A stretch of DNA of 64,000 bases from Brevibacillus reuszeri. Its GTDB lineage: Bacteria; Bacillota; Bacilli; Brevibacillales; Brevibacillaceae. The DNA lies in assembly GCF_001187725.1 (NCBI RefSeq), contig NZ_LGIQ01000005.1:1058526-1122525 (forward strand). The letters run 5' to 3'. The translations under genes were made by a program, and so were the position numbers. Below are positions 22,863-31,238 of this stretch, in pieces. The notes beneath the pieces were generated by a model that did no database searches, was not told the DNA's origin, and saw nothing but the letters and a program-made list of their open reading frames with translations. Each line of letters starts with the position of its first letter. The first letter of the stretch is position 1.

Positions 22863-23582
22863 ATGGCAACTTCATCTCTTGATTTTACTTCACCGTCCGT
22901 ACAATTTACGTACGATCTGAGAAACAGTGTCTTTTATAAAAAAGATGATTGGAATTTTATTGATGTACTGTCGGTCAATCAGTTAAACACCTTGGGAAAT
23001 TCGTCACTACTGGATATATTCTTGACCACAGGGAATGTAGTCGAGCCTCATATTCATCAAAATGCATCTGAGCTTGTCTATTGTATCTCGGGTGGAGCTG
23101 TTGTCTCGATTATGAATCCGTATACCAATCAAATGCTTAATTTCACGATAGGGCCGAGACAGGTAGCCAACGTGCCTCAGGGCTGGTGGCATTATGAGAT
23201 GGCAACAACAGACGATACACATCTCTTGGCGGTCTTCGATGCTCCAGTTCCAGAGGTTATTTTTGGTTCTCAAATGCTGCGTCTGACGCCAGCAAATGTA
23301 CTCGCTCATACGTACTGCCTGGATGAGAGCAAAGTAAAGGATGCCTTAGCGCCCATTACCGATACAGTTATTATTGGACCGCCAAGAGGATGTCAGACAG
23401 GGGGTCAGGGAAGCATGCCCTCCAGTGCATACCCACAGCAACATTACTACGGTCAATATCCTTCTTCTCAAAACTATTATGATTCTGCTTATTCGCAGCA
23501 GGCACAGGTCCCATATGGATATCATCCAGGTGTGCCGCAACAGCCTGTTTACCAGCAACCTGCCTATCAAGGGTATTACTGA
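22863..23582 (+). CDS. Cupin protein with Tyr/Gln/Pro-rich tail
   Basis: 239 residues; ATG 22863 with GGGAGG about 15 bases upstream. Residues 30-150 form a single cupin barrel: VVEPHIHQNASELVYCISG gives the first cupin motif (H-x-H...E), NVPQGWWHYEM the second with its His. The last 60 residues are low complexity, repeats of Tyr, Gln, Pro and Ser (PQQHYYGQYPSSQNYY, QQPVYQQPAYQGYY). Such tails are common in spore-coat and exosporium proteins. Enzymatic activity (for example oxalate decarboxylase-like) is possible but not shown. Confidence 0.8.
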   Translation: MATSSLDFTSPSVQFTYDLRNSVFYKKDDWNFIDVLSVNQLNTLGNSSLLDIFLTTGNVVEPHIHQNASELVYCISGGAVVSIMNPYTNQMLNFTIGPRQVANVPQGWWHYEMATTDDTHLLAVFDAPVPEVIFGSQMLRLTPANVLAHTYCLDESKVKDALAPITDTVIIGPPRGCQTGGQGSMPSSAYPQQHYYGQYPSSQNYYDSAYSQQAQVPYGYHPGVPQQPVYQQPAYQGYY

Positions 23583-23601
23583 TTGGGTGGAGCATAAAAA
23601 G

Positions 23602-23643
23602 AGGCGAGCGATACTTCGGGAAGAAACCGAGATCGCTTGCCTT
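23602..23643 (+). terminator. Terminator hairpin behind the cupin gene
   Basis: AGGCGAGCGAT (from 23602) pairs with ATCGCTTGCCT (to 23642), followed by TTCATTTGG. Confidence 0.75.
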
Positions 23644-23665
23644 TCATTTGGTTAGTCAAGAAGAA

Positions 23666-24202
23666 TTAGTGGCTTGAGTGAATAAGCGCACCTGTGACAG
23701 CGTCTACAGCAATGCTTCTCATCTTATTTGTTGGCAGATAGACAAGCTTGGATGAGGAGGATTTGTGATCAAAATCGTTCACGTACACATAGCTTTTTTC
23801 AACATCAAGTCCGTTTACGAAAGCTTTTATCGCCTCTTCTTTCGAGATAACGGTGGGAGTTGATCCTACGAGCACTGGATACACATTCGTTTCCAGCGAG
23901 GTCACTCCATTTCGCTGCAAATCGATGGTTGCAGTAACATAGGGGACAGCTGCGCGAACTTTCCCATGAAGTGGGTAGATTGCCAGCGCCACTTTTTCTG
24001 ATCCAGATCGCTCTTGTACTACATATTTGTCGGCAGGGATTGGCACGTAGCTTTCGATAAAACGCAGCATGAGCTGCTTCGCATCTTCTTGGGAAGCGCC
24101 TTTAGGCGTTTGCTCGTTTTGCTCACCCAATTGACTGACAGACAACAACGCACCTGACTTCTCATCCACTTTCACTACTACTTCGTTTGTACCGTCCTTC
24201 AA
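23666..24202 (-). pseudogene. PepSY/YcdB-type domain protein, probably 5'-truncated
   Basis: The frame can only start at TTG 24202, with no ribosome site and a stop a few codons upstream. The 178 residues have the PepSY/YcdB style: VVVKVDEKSGALLSVSQL, then a helix with EDAKQLMLRFIESYVP, a beta domain, a Ser/Lys segment with STPTVISKEEAIKAFVNGL, and the ending SIAVDAVTGALIHSSH. Full YcdB-like proteins start with a signal peptide and further repeats, which are absent here. It is therefore likely the 3' part of a larger exported protein gene. Use of an unusual start cannot be excluded. Confidence 0.5.
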
Positions 24203-24408
24203 TTGGCTGCAAATTTTTTAAATATCCCTTATTTTACCAGTAGATCATACAAAATCGTAGCAGGAATTTCCATTATTTTGGGTAGAAGTATCGTCAACAC
24301 CTCATCAAGCAGATCAAGCCTAGAGCTTCGGGGAAAAACATGATACCATCGTGTATAGCATTCATTTGCCTCTGTATCACGGCAAATAGAAAAGTACAGG
24401 TGACCGAC

Positions 24409-26319
24409 ATGCAAATATTAACAGTAGAAAATCTCTCCAAAGGATATGGAGAGAAAGTATTGTTTGATAACATTTCCTTTCATATTGCCGAGCAGCAGCG
24501 GATCGGATTGATCGGTGTAAACGGCACAGGAAAGTCTTCCTTGTTAAAAATCATTGCAGGCTTGGATACAGCAGATAGCGGAAAGATCGTTCATGCCAAT
24601 CACTTTCGCGTCGAATACTTGCCGCAAAATCCTAGCTTTGAAGAGGATTCCTCTGTATTGGACCAGGTTTTTTACGGAGATTCTCCATTGATTCAGTTGC
24701 TTCGTGAGTACGAGCAGGCTTTGGCTGATCTGCAAGTGGCACCAGATGACGAGAAGAGGCAGACGCGGATGTTTTCCGTGCAAACCCGAATGGACGCAGC
24801 TGATGCATGGGAGAGCAATACACAGGCCAAAATGATTTTGACCCAATTGGGATTACACGATTTCTCGCAACGAGTGAGTGAGCTCTCTGGCGGTCAGCGC
24901 AAGCGAGTCGCGATGGCTCGTGCTTTGATTCAGCCAGCCGATCTATTGATTCTGGATGAGCCTACCAACCATATCGACAATGAGACGGTGGAGTGGCTTG
25001 AAGAGTATTTGTCCCGTTACAAAGGTGCCTTGCTGCTCGTCACCCATGATCGCTATTTCTTGGATCGTGTAACGAATCGAACCTTTGAGCTTGACAAAGG
25101 AAAGCTGTACAGCTATGAAGGCAACTACGCTGCCTTTTTGGAGAAAAAGGCTGAGCGTGAAGAAAACGAGGCGGCGACGGAGAGCAAAAGGCAAAATCTC
25201 TTAAGACGAGAGCTTGCCTGGCTGCGCCGTGGGGCAAAAGCGCGGACAACCAAGCAAAAAGCACGGGTTCAACGTGCCGAGGAACTGAGAGATCGGGTTG
25301 TAGAAGGGCCTGCTGCCAAAATGGAGATGGCACTTGGTGCAAGCCGCCTGGGCAAAAAAGTGATCGAGATTGAAGGAATAAACAAAGGCTTTGGAGACCG
25401 CAAGCTGATTCAAAACTTTAGCTATATCGTACTACCCGGTGATCGTGTCGGGATTATTGGTCCGAATGGCAGTGGAAAGTCGACGCTATTAAACATGCTT
25501 GCTGGTAGAATCCAGCCAGATAGCGGTTCTCTCGAGGTGGGTACGACTGTTAAGATCGCCTACTATACCCAAGGTAGCGTAGAGATGGATGAAAAGCTGC
25601 GCGCGATTGAGTATGTAAAGGAAGCAGCAGAGGTCATTCAAACGAGTAACGGTGAATCGATCACAGCATCACAAATGCTGGAGCGCTTCTTGTTTGCCCC
25701 GCATATGCAGTGGACGCCGATTTCGCGGTTATCAGGTGGCGAGCGCAGACGTCTTTATTTGCTGCGGACGTTGATGGGTGAGCCGAATGTTCTGTTCCTG
25801 GATGAGCCGACAAATGATCTCGATATTCAAACGCTCAGTATTTTGGAGGATTATTTGGAGCAGTTTCCGGGTGCAGTCATTACGGTATCCCATGACCGTT
25901 ACTTCCTGGATCGTACGGTCGATCATTTGTTTGCCTTTGAAGGGCAAGGCGTCATTCGTCACTACAACGGCAATTATTCCGAGTACCTCGAAGAAAGACG
26001 AGAGGAAAAGGCCGTGCAGCAAGCTATCGCAGAGCCGGTCGAGAAAAATGAGAAGCCGAGCAGTAATCGAGGCAATAATCGGACGAAAAAGCTCTCGTAC
26101 AAGGATCAAAAGGAATGGGATGAAATTGAGGGCAAAATTGCTGCGTTGGAAGAACGAAGTGTTCGCTTAAAAGAAGAAATTGCTACATCTGGCAGTGACT
26201 ATGGCAAAGTAGAAAAGCTTTTTGCCGAGGAACAGCATGTAGCAACCGAGCTGGAAGCCGCAGTGGAGCGCTGGGCAGAGCTGTCCGCGATGATTGAGGA
26301 ATTGGAACAAGGAAAATAA
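24409..26319 (+). CDS. ABC-F family ATPase (Uup/YfmR-like)
   Basis: 636 residues from ATG 24409 (CAGGTG upstream). Two ABC domains on one chain without membrane helices. Domain 1: Walker A GVNGTGKSS (36-44), signature LSGGQRKRVAMA, Walker B LLILDEPTNHID. Domain 2: GPNGSGKSTL, LSGGERRRLYLL, LFLDEPTNDLD. A linker of charged helices lies between them, and the last 90 residues form a coiled coil (EIEGKIAALEERSVRLKEE). This C-terminal coil is typical of Uup. Such proteins act on the ribosome or on DNA junctions; this one most resembles the housekeeping group, not the antibiotic-resistance group. Confidence 0.92.
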   Translation: MQILTVENLSKGYGEKVLFDNISFHIAEQQRIGLIGVNGTGKSSLLKIIAGLDTADSGKIVHANHFRVEYLPQNPSFEEDSSVLDQVFYGDSPLIQLLREYEQALADLQVAPDDEKRQTRMFSVQTRMDAADAWESNTQAKMILTQLGLHDFSQRVSELSGGQRKRVAMARALIQPADLLILDEPTNHIDNETVEWLEEYLSRYKGALLLVTHDRYFLDRVTNRTFELDKGKLYSYEGNYAAFLEKKAEREENEAATESKRQNLLRRELAWLRRGAKARTTKQKARVQRAEELRDRVVEGPAAKMEMALGASRLGKKVIEIEGINKGFGDRKLIQNFSYIVLPGDRVGIIGPNGSGKSTLLNMLAGRIQPDSGSLEVGTTVKIAYYTQGSVEMDEKLRAIEYVKEAAEVIQTSNGESITASQMLERFLFAPHMQWTPISRLSGGERRRLYLLRTLMGEPNVLFLDEPTNDLDIQTLSILEDYLEQFPGAVITVSHDRYFLDRTVDHLFAFEGQGVIRHYNGNYSEYLEERREEKAVQQAIAEPVEKNEKPSSNRGNNRTKKLSYKDQKEWDEIEGKIAALEERSVRLKEEIATSGSDYGKVEKLFAEEQHVATELEAAVERWAELSAMIEELEQGK

Positions 26320-26334
26320 AAAGGAAATGAGTGA

Positions 26335-26371
26335 CCCCAAGCGAGCGAAAACGCCAGTCTTGGGGTTTTTT
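26335..26371 (+). terminator. Rho-independent terminator behind the ABC-F gene
   Basis: CCCCAAG (26335-26341) pairs with CTTGGGG (26359-26365), followed by TTTTTT. Confidence 0.9.
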
Positions 26372-26402
26372 GCTATATAATGGGAGGAAGGGGAGTGATT
26401 GA

Positions 26403-26924
26403 ATGTTGATAGCGATGAAGCGAGAGCTTTTTGATTCACTGACGCCTGAACAGTTGGGCCGAGCATGTATAGAGCCGGTACTATTACCGCTCAGGGGAAA
26501 GCGTCCGTCTGTAAAGGCAGAGGTGTATCAAGGGCTCACAGTCGGGCAGCGAGCTTTGTTTATGTTTCATGTTTGGCATGATCATGCATGTGGATCTGCT
26601 CTGGAGTTTTATTGCTGGCTGGCGTATACGAGACAGGAATTTTCTTACTGGATCGGGATTCAGGCAGGCTTGCGCTTTTTCGACCAAGAAAGCATCATCG
26701 CCCTACTCGAGGAAATGAACGATGTTTTAGAGGAAAGAAACGAGAGACTAGGCAAGTCGTTAGCAGATGTAACCGGACAGGATTTGGAAGAGGATGCTCT
26801 GCTTCGGGAAACGGTTGATCGAATCTATCATGATTATCGGCAGCATGTACCGGACACGTTCCTTATCATTTATCGTTATATTCGAAGCCACCCCGAGGAG
26901 TTCGTCTCTTTTTCGGTTGAGTAA
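26403..26924 (+). CDS. Hypothetical protein
   Basis: 173 residues; ATG 26403 follows GGAAGGGGAG. I do not recognise a family. The sequence is predicted helical, soluble and slightly acidic, with a central aromatic block (ALFMFHVWHDHACGSALEFY, then YCWLAYTRQEFSYWIG), a charged helix ALLEEMNDVLEERNERLGK and an ending IIYRYIRSHPEEFVSF. The HVWHDHAC cluster could bind metal, but spacing matches no site I know. It stands alone behind the ABC-F terminator and its codon use is like that of the neighbours, so it is likely a genuine lineage-specific gene. Confidence 0.7.
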   Translation: MLIAMKRELFDSLTPEQLGRACIEPVLLPLRGKRPSVKAEVYQGLTVGQRALFMFHVWHDHACGSALEFYCWLAYTRQEFSYWIGIQAGLRFFDQESIIALLEEMNDVLEERNERLGKSLADVTGQDLEEDALLRETVDRIYHDYRQHVPDTFLIIYRYIRSHPEEFVSFSVE

Positions 26925-27044
26925 AAGTGGAAGGAAAAGGACGAGTGCCAATCTCTGTTTGTTTAGCCAGTAATTGAGGCTGTGAAAGCACTCCTTTCAT
27001 CCTGTAGACTAGAGGAGATTACTTGAGTAGAGGAGTCGCTGTCG

Positions 27045-27266
27045 TTGCCTGCTTATAAATTGGATCCAGAATGGGTAGAGTCCTATCTTGCCCAGCAAGA
27101 ACAAAAACTCGCTTGCGAAGTGCACCCTGACGAAAAAGATGCGATCATGAACAAAATGAGAGAAATGACGCTATCGATTATGTACAAGCAAGCCAGAAGA
27201 TTTCTTGTATACATTGAATCAGATGAAGCGCATGTAACCGCGGAAAAAAAGACTCGCTTCATGTAA
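27045..27266 (+). CDS. Small hypothetical protein
   Basis: 73 residues; TTG 27045 with AGAGGAG nine bases upstream; no in-frame ATG is near. The sequence PAYKLDPEWVESYLAQQEQK then EKDAIMNKMREMTLS suggests two helices; the end is basic (AEKKTRFM). No family recognised. A strong terminator follows directly, which supports it as a real transcription unit. Confidence 0.6.
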   Translation: MPAYKLDPEWVESYLAQQEQKLACEVHPDEKDAIMNKMREMTLSIMYKQARRFLVYIESDEAHVTAEKKTRFM

Positions 27267-27276
27267 GGGAAAAAGG

Positions 27277-27312
27277 AAGACCCGCCTCGGGAATAAAAAG
27301 AGGCGGGTCTTT
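27277..27312. terminator. Bidirectional terminator
   Basis: AAGACCCGCCTC (27277-27288) pairs perfectly with GAGGCGGGTCTT (27300-27311). It separates the small gene on the plus strand from the L,D-transpeptidase on the minus strand. Confidence 0.88.
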
Positions 27313-27328
27313 GCTTTGACCCAATACA

Positions 27329-27691
27329 TTACTGCGGTCTAATACGTACTGGCGTACCAATGGAAACCGTCCTCGCCAAAAAATTGACGTCCTCATTGAA
27401 CATGCGAATACAACCATGTGATACGTAATGGCCAATCGAGGAAGGATTGTTCGTTCCGTGGATGCCATAATGCGGCTTACTCAGGCCGAGCCAATAGGTG
27501 CCGAACACACTGAGCGGACCCCCCGGATATGAGCCTGGATACGGCACTTTAGTGACTATAGTAAAATCCCCGCGTGGGGTTGAGGTAGCGATCTTTCCGA
27601 GCGCAACCGGAAAGGAGCGGACAAGCCGGGTACCGTCAAAGAGATCAAGTCTCAAATTGGCGAGCGAAATGCGGATGTTGTAGGACGGCAT
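27329..27691 (-). CDS. L,D-transpeptidase (YkuD) without signal peptide
   Basis: 120 residues from ATG 27691, after GGAGGAGGTG. A bare YkuD catalytic domain: [37 protein letters not shown], and SHGCIRM with Cys94. There is neither a signal peptide nor a peptidoglycan-binding module, unlike the paralogue at 10360. Similar short proteins occur in spore formers (for example the B. subtilis YciB/YkuD group); action in the mother cell on the forespore wall is a possibility but not shown. The active-site residues all look intact. Confidence 0.88.
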   Translation of the reverse strand: MPSYNIRISLANLRLDLFDGTRLVRSFPVALGKIATSTPRGDFTIVTKVPYPGSYPGGPLSVFGTYWLGLSKPHYGIHGTNNPSSIGHYVSHGCIRMFNEDVNFLARTVSIGTPVRIRPQ

Positions 27692-27772
27692 CTTCTTCAC
27701 CTCCTCCATTTAGGGGGAACCAAGCGCATCTATCAACATCCTATGTGAAAGGGCAGAAGCGGTCCCTGTTTG

Positions 27773-28027
27773 TTATTTACCCGATTTCAGCTTGAAGTCC
27801 AGGGAGAATGGGTCTGGATAGCGCAGGCCATCCCGATAAAACAGCGCACGGACCCAGGCATACAGGCGCAGAGGGATGGAGGGGAAGACGATAGCGAGCT
27901 TCCCTTGCTCCAGAATAGGCAAATCGACAGGAGATAAAATTTCATAAGGGACGCCTTCTTGATCCAGCATCATTTTGTATTTTTGCGCTTCACTCCAGCT
28001 AACAGGATAATAAAAAGACCTCTCCAT
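27773..28027 (-). CDS. Small hypothetical protein
   Basis: 84 residues; ATG 28027 has AAGGTG ten bases upstream. The opening RSFYYPVSWSEAQKYKMML followed by DQEGVPYEILSPVDLP reads like a small alpha/beta fold in which a helix precedes a strand, as in DUF2007-like (putative signal-transducing) proteins, but I am not sure of this. A short aromatic stretch (LYAWVRALFYRDGLRYP) comes near the end. No operon partner. Bases 28028-28230 between it and the next gene hold nothing else I recognise. Confidence 0.6.
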   Translation of the reverse strand: MERSFYYPVSWSEAQKYKMMLDQEGVPYEILSPVDLPILEQGKLAIVFPSIPLRLYAWVRALFYRDGLRYPDPFSLDFKLKSGK

Positions 28028-28230
28028 CTGTATCCAACACCTTTCCGATATTCACTACTTCTCATTGTATGCAAAGCGTTTGAGATAAAAAAAGCGATCC
28101 GCTGCCCAAACTTAAAAGGGGCTAGGGATGCTTTCGAAAGGAAATGAAGTGTCAGAGGTCCGAAAAACAAATGATTTTCCCGCGCGATTTCGTGTAAAGT
28201 GAAGGAGAAAGGAACGGGAGGGACGCTTGT

Positions 28231-28989
28231 ATGACACAAACGCATTTGCACTTTAACATGCAAATGGGCAGAAGAAAACCAGAGAGTGTAATCAACCGGG
28301 AAACGGCTTGTCCATTTTGTGATCACAATAGTCTTACAGACGTGCTGGAGCAGCGAGGATCGATGATCTGGCTGATGAATAAATTTCCGGTCTTGCAAGA
28401 AACCTATCAAACCGTCTTGATTGAGTCGGATGACTGTGAGGGAGACTGGTCGGTTTACTCCAAGGAGCATGTACATGCTCTGCTGTCCTTTGGGGTAGAA
28501 AAATGGCTGGAGATGGAGCGGAGCGGCTCCTTTCAATCTGTTCTTTTTTTCAAAAACCACGGTCCTTTATCGGGAGGAAGCATTCGTCATCCACATATGC
28601 AAATTGTCGGGCTGAACCATTATGACTACCTCGCGCAAGTAAAGGATAGTGATTTTATCGGGAAGACCATCGACAAGGAAGCGGGGATTGAGTGCACGCT
28701 TTCGACGCATCCGCGTGCCGGTTTTTTTGAATACAATGTAGTCTTATCAGACTGGGATCGTTTGCCCCAAATGGCGAATTATCTGCAAATTCTTGCTCAC
28801 TGGGTGCTTAATCATGTGAATGTGCGAAATAAAAGCTATAATTTCTTTTTCTATCACTGGAAAGACAAGCTGATTGCCAAAGTCGTACCGCGTTTTGTTA
28901 CCTCACCATTGTATGTCGGGTATGCGATCCCACAGGTGGCAAACAATCTGGAGGAAATTATTCATGAAATAAGACGCCATTACTTTTAG
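28231..28989 (+). CDS. DUF4931 (HIT/GalT-like) family protein
   Basis: 252 residues; ATG 28231 after GGGAGGG. Residues 26-34 hold the zinc-type knuckle CPFCDH. The HIT-superfamily active motif is GGSIRHPHMQIVG, where HPHMQ replaces HxHxH, as in galactose-1-phosphate uridylyltransferase-like proteins. The C-terminal half has STHPRAGFFEYNVVLSDWD and a second His-containing strand (NKSYNFFFYHWKDK). Family members are uncharacterised; nucleotidyl transfer or hydrolysis is likely from fold. It stands alone. Confidence 0.82.
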   Translation: MTQTHLHFNMQMGRRKPESVINRETACPFCDHNSLTDVLEQRGSMIWLMNKFPVLQETYQTVLIESDDCEGDWSVYSKEHVHALLSFGVEKWLEMERSGSFQSVLFFKNHGPLSGGSIRHPHMQIVGLNHYDYLAQVKDSDFIGKTIDKEAGIECTLSTHPRAGFFEYNVVLSDWDRLPQMANYLQILAHWVLNHVNVRNKSYNFFFYHWKDKLIAKVVPRFVTSPLYVGYAIPQVANNLEEIIHEIRRHYF

Positions 28990-29121
28990 CCAAAAAGTAT
29001 GTGCTTCAGGTGATGAAGCGTCAAACTGCATTTGCTGCGTCTCCAGATTGGAAATGGAGGGAGCTGGCGTGCTACGATAGAGAGGATGCTTGAAGCAGTA
29101 CGGAAAAAGGAGTGACAATTG

Positions 29122-30252
29122 ATGAAACTGTTGTCGATCGAACCAACGCCAAGTCCAAACGTGATGAAGCTTAATGTGGACGAGCGTTTGCCAGATGGCG
29201 TTCAACATGTTTATACAAAAGCGGGGGCTGCAAAGGCACCTGAATTGATGGGCAAGCTACTCGAAATTGATGGAGTAACTTCTATTTTTCATACCGCTGA
29301 TTTTCTCGCCCTGGAGCGTAAATCGAATGCGGACTGGCAGCGTATCTTGACGCATGCGAGAGAAATCCTGCAGGTGGGTGCTGGTGCAGCTGTTGTAGTA
29401 CCGTCCACAGCAGATGCTGGTGCGTTTGGTGAGGCACAAGTGTTTATCCAAATGTTTCGCGGGGTACCGATGCAAGTGAAGGTGACGATGGGGACAGAGC
29501 AAATCCGGGCGGCGTTGCCAGAGCGTTTTGGGCAAGCGGCTGTAGGTGCTGGCTCTGCTTCACCAAACCTGATCATGGAGCGCAAATGGGTAGAGCATGG
29601 CGTACGCTATGGGGATTTGCGTGAGATTGGGGAAGAGGTAGCCGCGGAAATCGATGCTTCCTACCCACAGAGTCGTGTGGAGGAGCTCGTAGAACAGGCG
29701 ATGCAGCTGGGGCCGGGAGAAGCTCCCGAGCCTGTCGTACGTGAAAAAAAGGGTGTTACACTCGAGATGCTCGACGATCCAGACTGGCAAAAACGATATG
29801 AGGCTCTCGATCGGATGGAGCCGACGGAGGAAGATATGCCAGTTCTTGGAAAGGCGCTGCGTGATTCCAAGCCGTCCATCCGTAGACTTGCTGTCGTTTA
29901 TTTGGGTATGGTGGGGGGAGACTCTGTTTTCCCACTCTTGTTTGAAGCACTTCGTGATGACTCCGTCTCCGTAAGACGTACGGCAGGTGATACCTTGTCC
30001 GACTTAGGAGATGAAAGAGCGATTGCGCCGATGTGCGAGGCGCTGAAGGATCGTAACAAGCTGGTTCGCTGGCGTGCAGCCCGCTTTTTGTTTGAGGTGG
30101 GAGATGAGTCTGCACTTGAGGCATTGCGTGCGACACAGAATGATCCCGAGTTCGAGGTCAGTCTCCAGGTACAAATGGCCGTTGAACGGATTGCAAGTGG
30201 CGAAGCGGCAAGTGGTACGGTATGGCAGCAAATGACACGGAGAAATGAGTAA
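29122..30252 (+). CDS. Nfu-N-terminal / HEAT-repeat protein (CvfC-like)
   Basis: 376 residues from ATG 29122 (AAGGAGTG upstream). Residues 1-85 are an Nfu/NifU-N-like domain: LLSIEPTPSPNVMKLNVDE and FHTADFLALERKSNADW. A middle segment of about 100 residues follows, then a DDPDWQKRYEALDRM linker and about five HEAT/PBS-lyase-type repeats (LRDSKPSIRRLAVVYLGMVG, LRDDSVSVRRTAGDTLSDLG, LKDRNKLVRWRAARFLFEVG). The layout matches conserved virulence factor C of staphylococci. The Cys pair of iron-sulfur Nfu is absent, so it is not an iron-sulfur carrier itself. Role unknown. Confidence 0.82.
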   Translation: MKLLSIEPTPSPNVMKLNVDERLPDGVQHVYTKAGAAKAPELMGKLLEIDGVTSIFHTADFLALERKSNADWQRILTHAREILQVGAGAAVVVPSTADAGAFGEAQVFIQMFRGVPMQVKVTMGTEQIRAALPERFGQAAVGAGSASPNLIMERKWVEHGVRYGDLREIGEEVAAEIDASYPQSRVEELVEQAMQLGPGEAPEPVVREKKGVTLEMLDDPDWQKRYEALDRMEPTEEDMPVLGKALRDSKPSIRRLAVVYLGMVGGDSVFPLLFEALRDDSVSVRRTAGDTLSDLGDERAIAPMCEALKDRNKLVRWRAARFLFEVGDESALEALRATQNDPEFEVSLQVQMAVERIASGEAASGTVWQQMTRRNE

Positions 30253-30268
30253 GGGATTTAATGGAAAA

Positions 30269-30297
30269 ACGGGGCGATGTATGCGGCCCCGTTTTTT
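30269..30297 (+). terminator. Rho-independent terminator behind the Nfu-N/HEAT gene
   Basis: ACGGGGC (30269-30275) pairs with GCCCCGT (30286-30292), followed by a T run. Confidence 0.9.
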
Positions 30298-30302
30298 GCT
30301 GT

Positions 30303-31007
30303 TCAGTTGGATGCTTGCGGTACTACACCGCCATAGCATGCCCTCTCATTTCCTGTCAATATTGCCCAGGCTTGATTGCCAAAATCAAAATGCCACCACT
30401 CATCTGAATAATTAGTGAAGCCAACCTGATTCATGACATGGTACAATAGCCGACGGTGGTCACGAATCAGTTGCTCATCAGGTTGCAGATCAGATTTTTG
30501 TTCATAATAGCGTGTAGCTGCACGTTCGCTGAAATCATCAAAAGGGGTCCCCATATTAAGCCATCCGTTTGGACCTGTAAGCGTTAAATCAACAGCACCA
30601 CCCGTGAAATGGCGTGGCGGCTTAGCCGGATCGACTGTGGGGCGGGCAACAAAGCGATGCAATTCGGCATACATCTCTTCACTCTCTGTCCACCCTTGCT
30701 CAAGCAAGTGATTTCTTTGCCGATCATATAAAGCCTGTTGGACCGCAATCGGCCGATAGCCATCCAACAGTACGAGCCGTATCCCTGCCGGGAGGAGCTC
30801 TGCCGCTTTTTTCAAGCGCTGTGCGACACCATGACGCAGCAGGCAATCATCGATTGCGCCTGACAAGCCTTCGCGATAGTAAGCGGGATATACCTCAATC
30901 TCAGGGGAATACTGCTTGAGAGAGAGTAGTGGCTCATGGCTCTCCATAATGGATGGCAATGAGTTCAGCGTTTGAGCTTGCAGAGGGATAGGAGAATTCC
31001 AGTTCAT
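30303..31007 (-). CDS. D-alanyl-D-alanine dipeptidase, VanX-like (M15D)
   Basis: 234 residues from ATG 31007 (AGAAGGGTG upstream); the frame is open to 31109 but without a ribosome site. Zinc-site motifs are in place: the first His in RHFTGGAVDLTL (an S/H-xxx-G-x-x-D box) with its Asp, and the C-terminal DEWWHFDFGNQAW with Glu and His. Also VLLDGYRPIAVQQAL. No signal peptide, so it acts on free D-Ala-D-Ala or related dipeptides in the cytoplasm. There are no vanH or vanA genes nearby, so it serves wall turnover more likely than glycopeptide resistance. Confidence 0.88.
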   Translation of the reverse strand: MNWNSPIPLQAQTLNSLPSIMESHEPLLSLKQYSPEIEVYPAYYREGLSGAIDDCLLRHGVAQRLKKAAELLPAGIRLVLLDGYRPIAVQQALYDRQRNHLLEQGWTESEEMYAELHRFVARPTVDPAKPPRHFTGGAVDLTLTGPNGWLNMGTPFDDFSERAATRYYEQKSDLQPDEQLIRDHRRLLYHVMNQVGFTNYSDEWWHFDFGNQAWAILTGNERACYGGVVPQASN

Positions 31008-31115
31008 GAGTGAAAGCACCCTTCTCTTTTCTGGTTTCTTTTCATTATAGCATGATGGATGCAGAGGAAATAAATGGTATGTGCTAGTATAAAAATAGAC
31101 ACAGTTCAATAATAG

Positions 31116-31145
31116 TTGACTTCCACCTTATACATCCAGTATTCT
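31116..31145 (+). promoter_or_regulatory. Putative promoter of the FAD oxidoreductase gene
   Basis: TTGACT (31116-31121), an 18-base spacer and TATTCT (31140-31145). It would start an RNA at about 31152 that contains the two-hairpin element copy 2. Confidence 0.45.
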
Positions 31146-31161
31146 AGGATAGGGTTTAAAT

Positions 31162-31196
31162 GCGGTCGCTCATTTATGAGCACGCCTCGATAGAGG
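31162..31196 (+). repeat. 35-base two-hairpin element, copy 2 (possible attenuator)
   Basis: Same blocks as at 20772. Stems GCTCAT/ATGAGC (31168-31181) and CCTC/GAGG (31185-31196); the second is followed by TTTTTTC, so it looks like a small intrinsic terminator in the leader of the FAD gene, 42 bases before its start. Confidence 0.65.
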
Positions 31197-31238
31197 TTTT
31201 TTCTTATCAACATCGCTAGTGCGTAGGGGAGATTGTGT

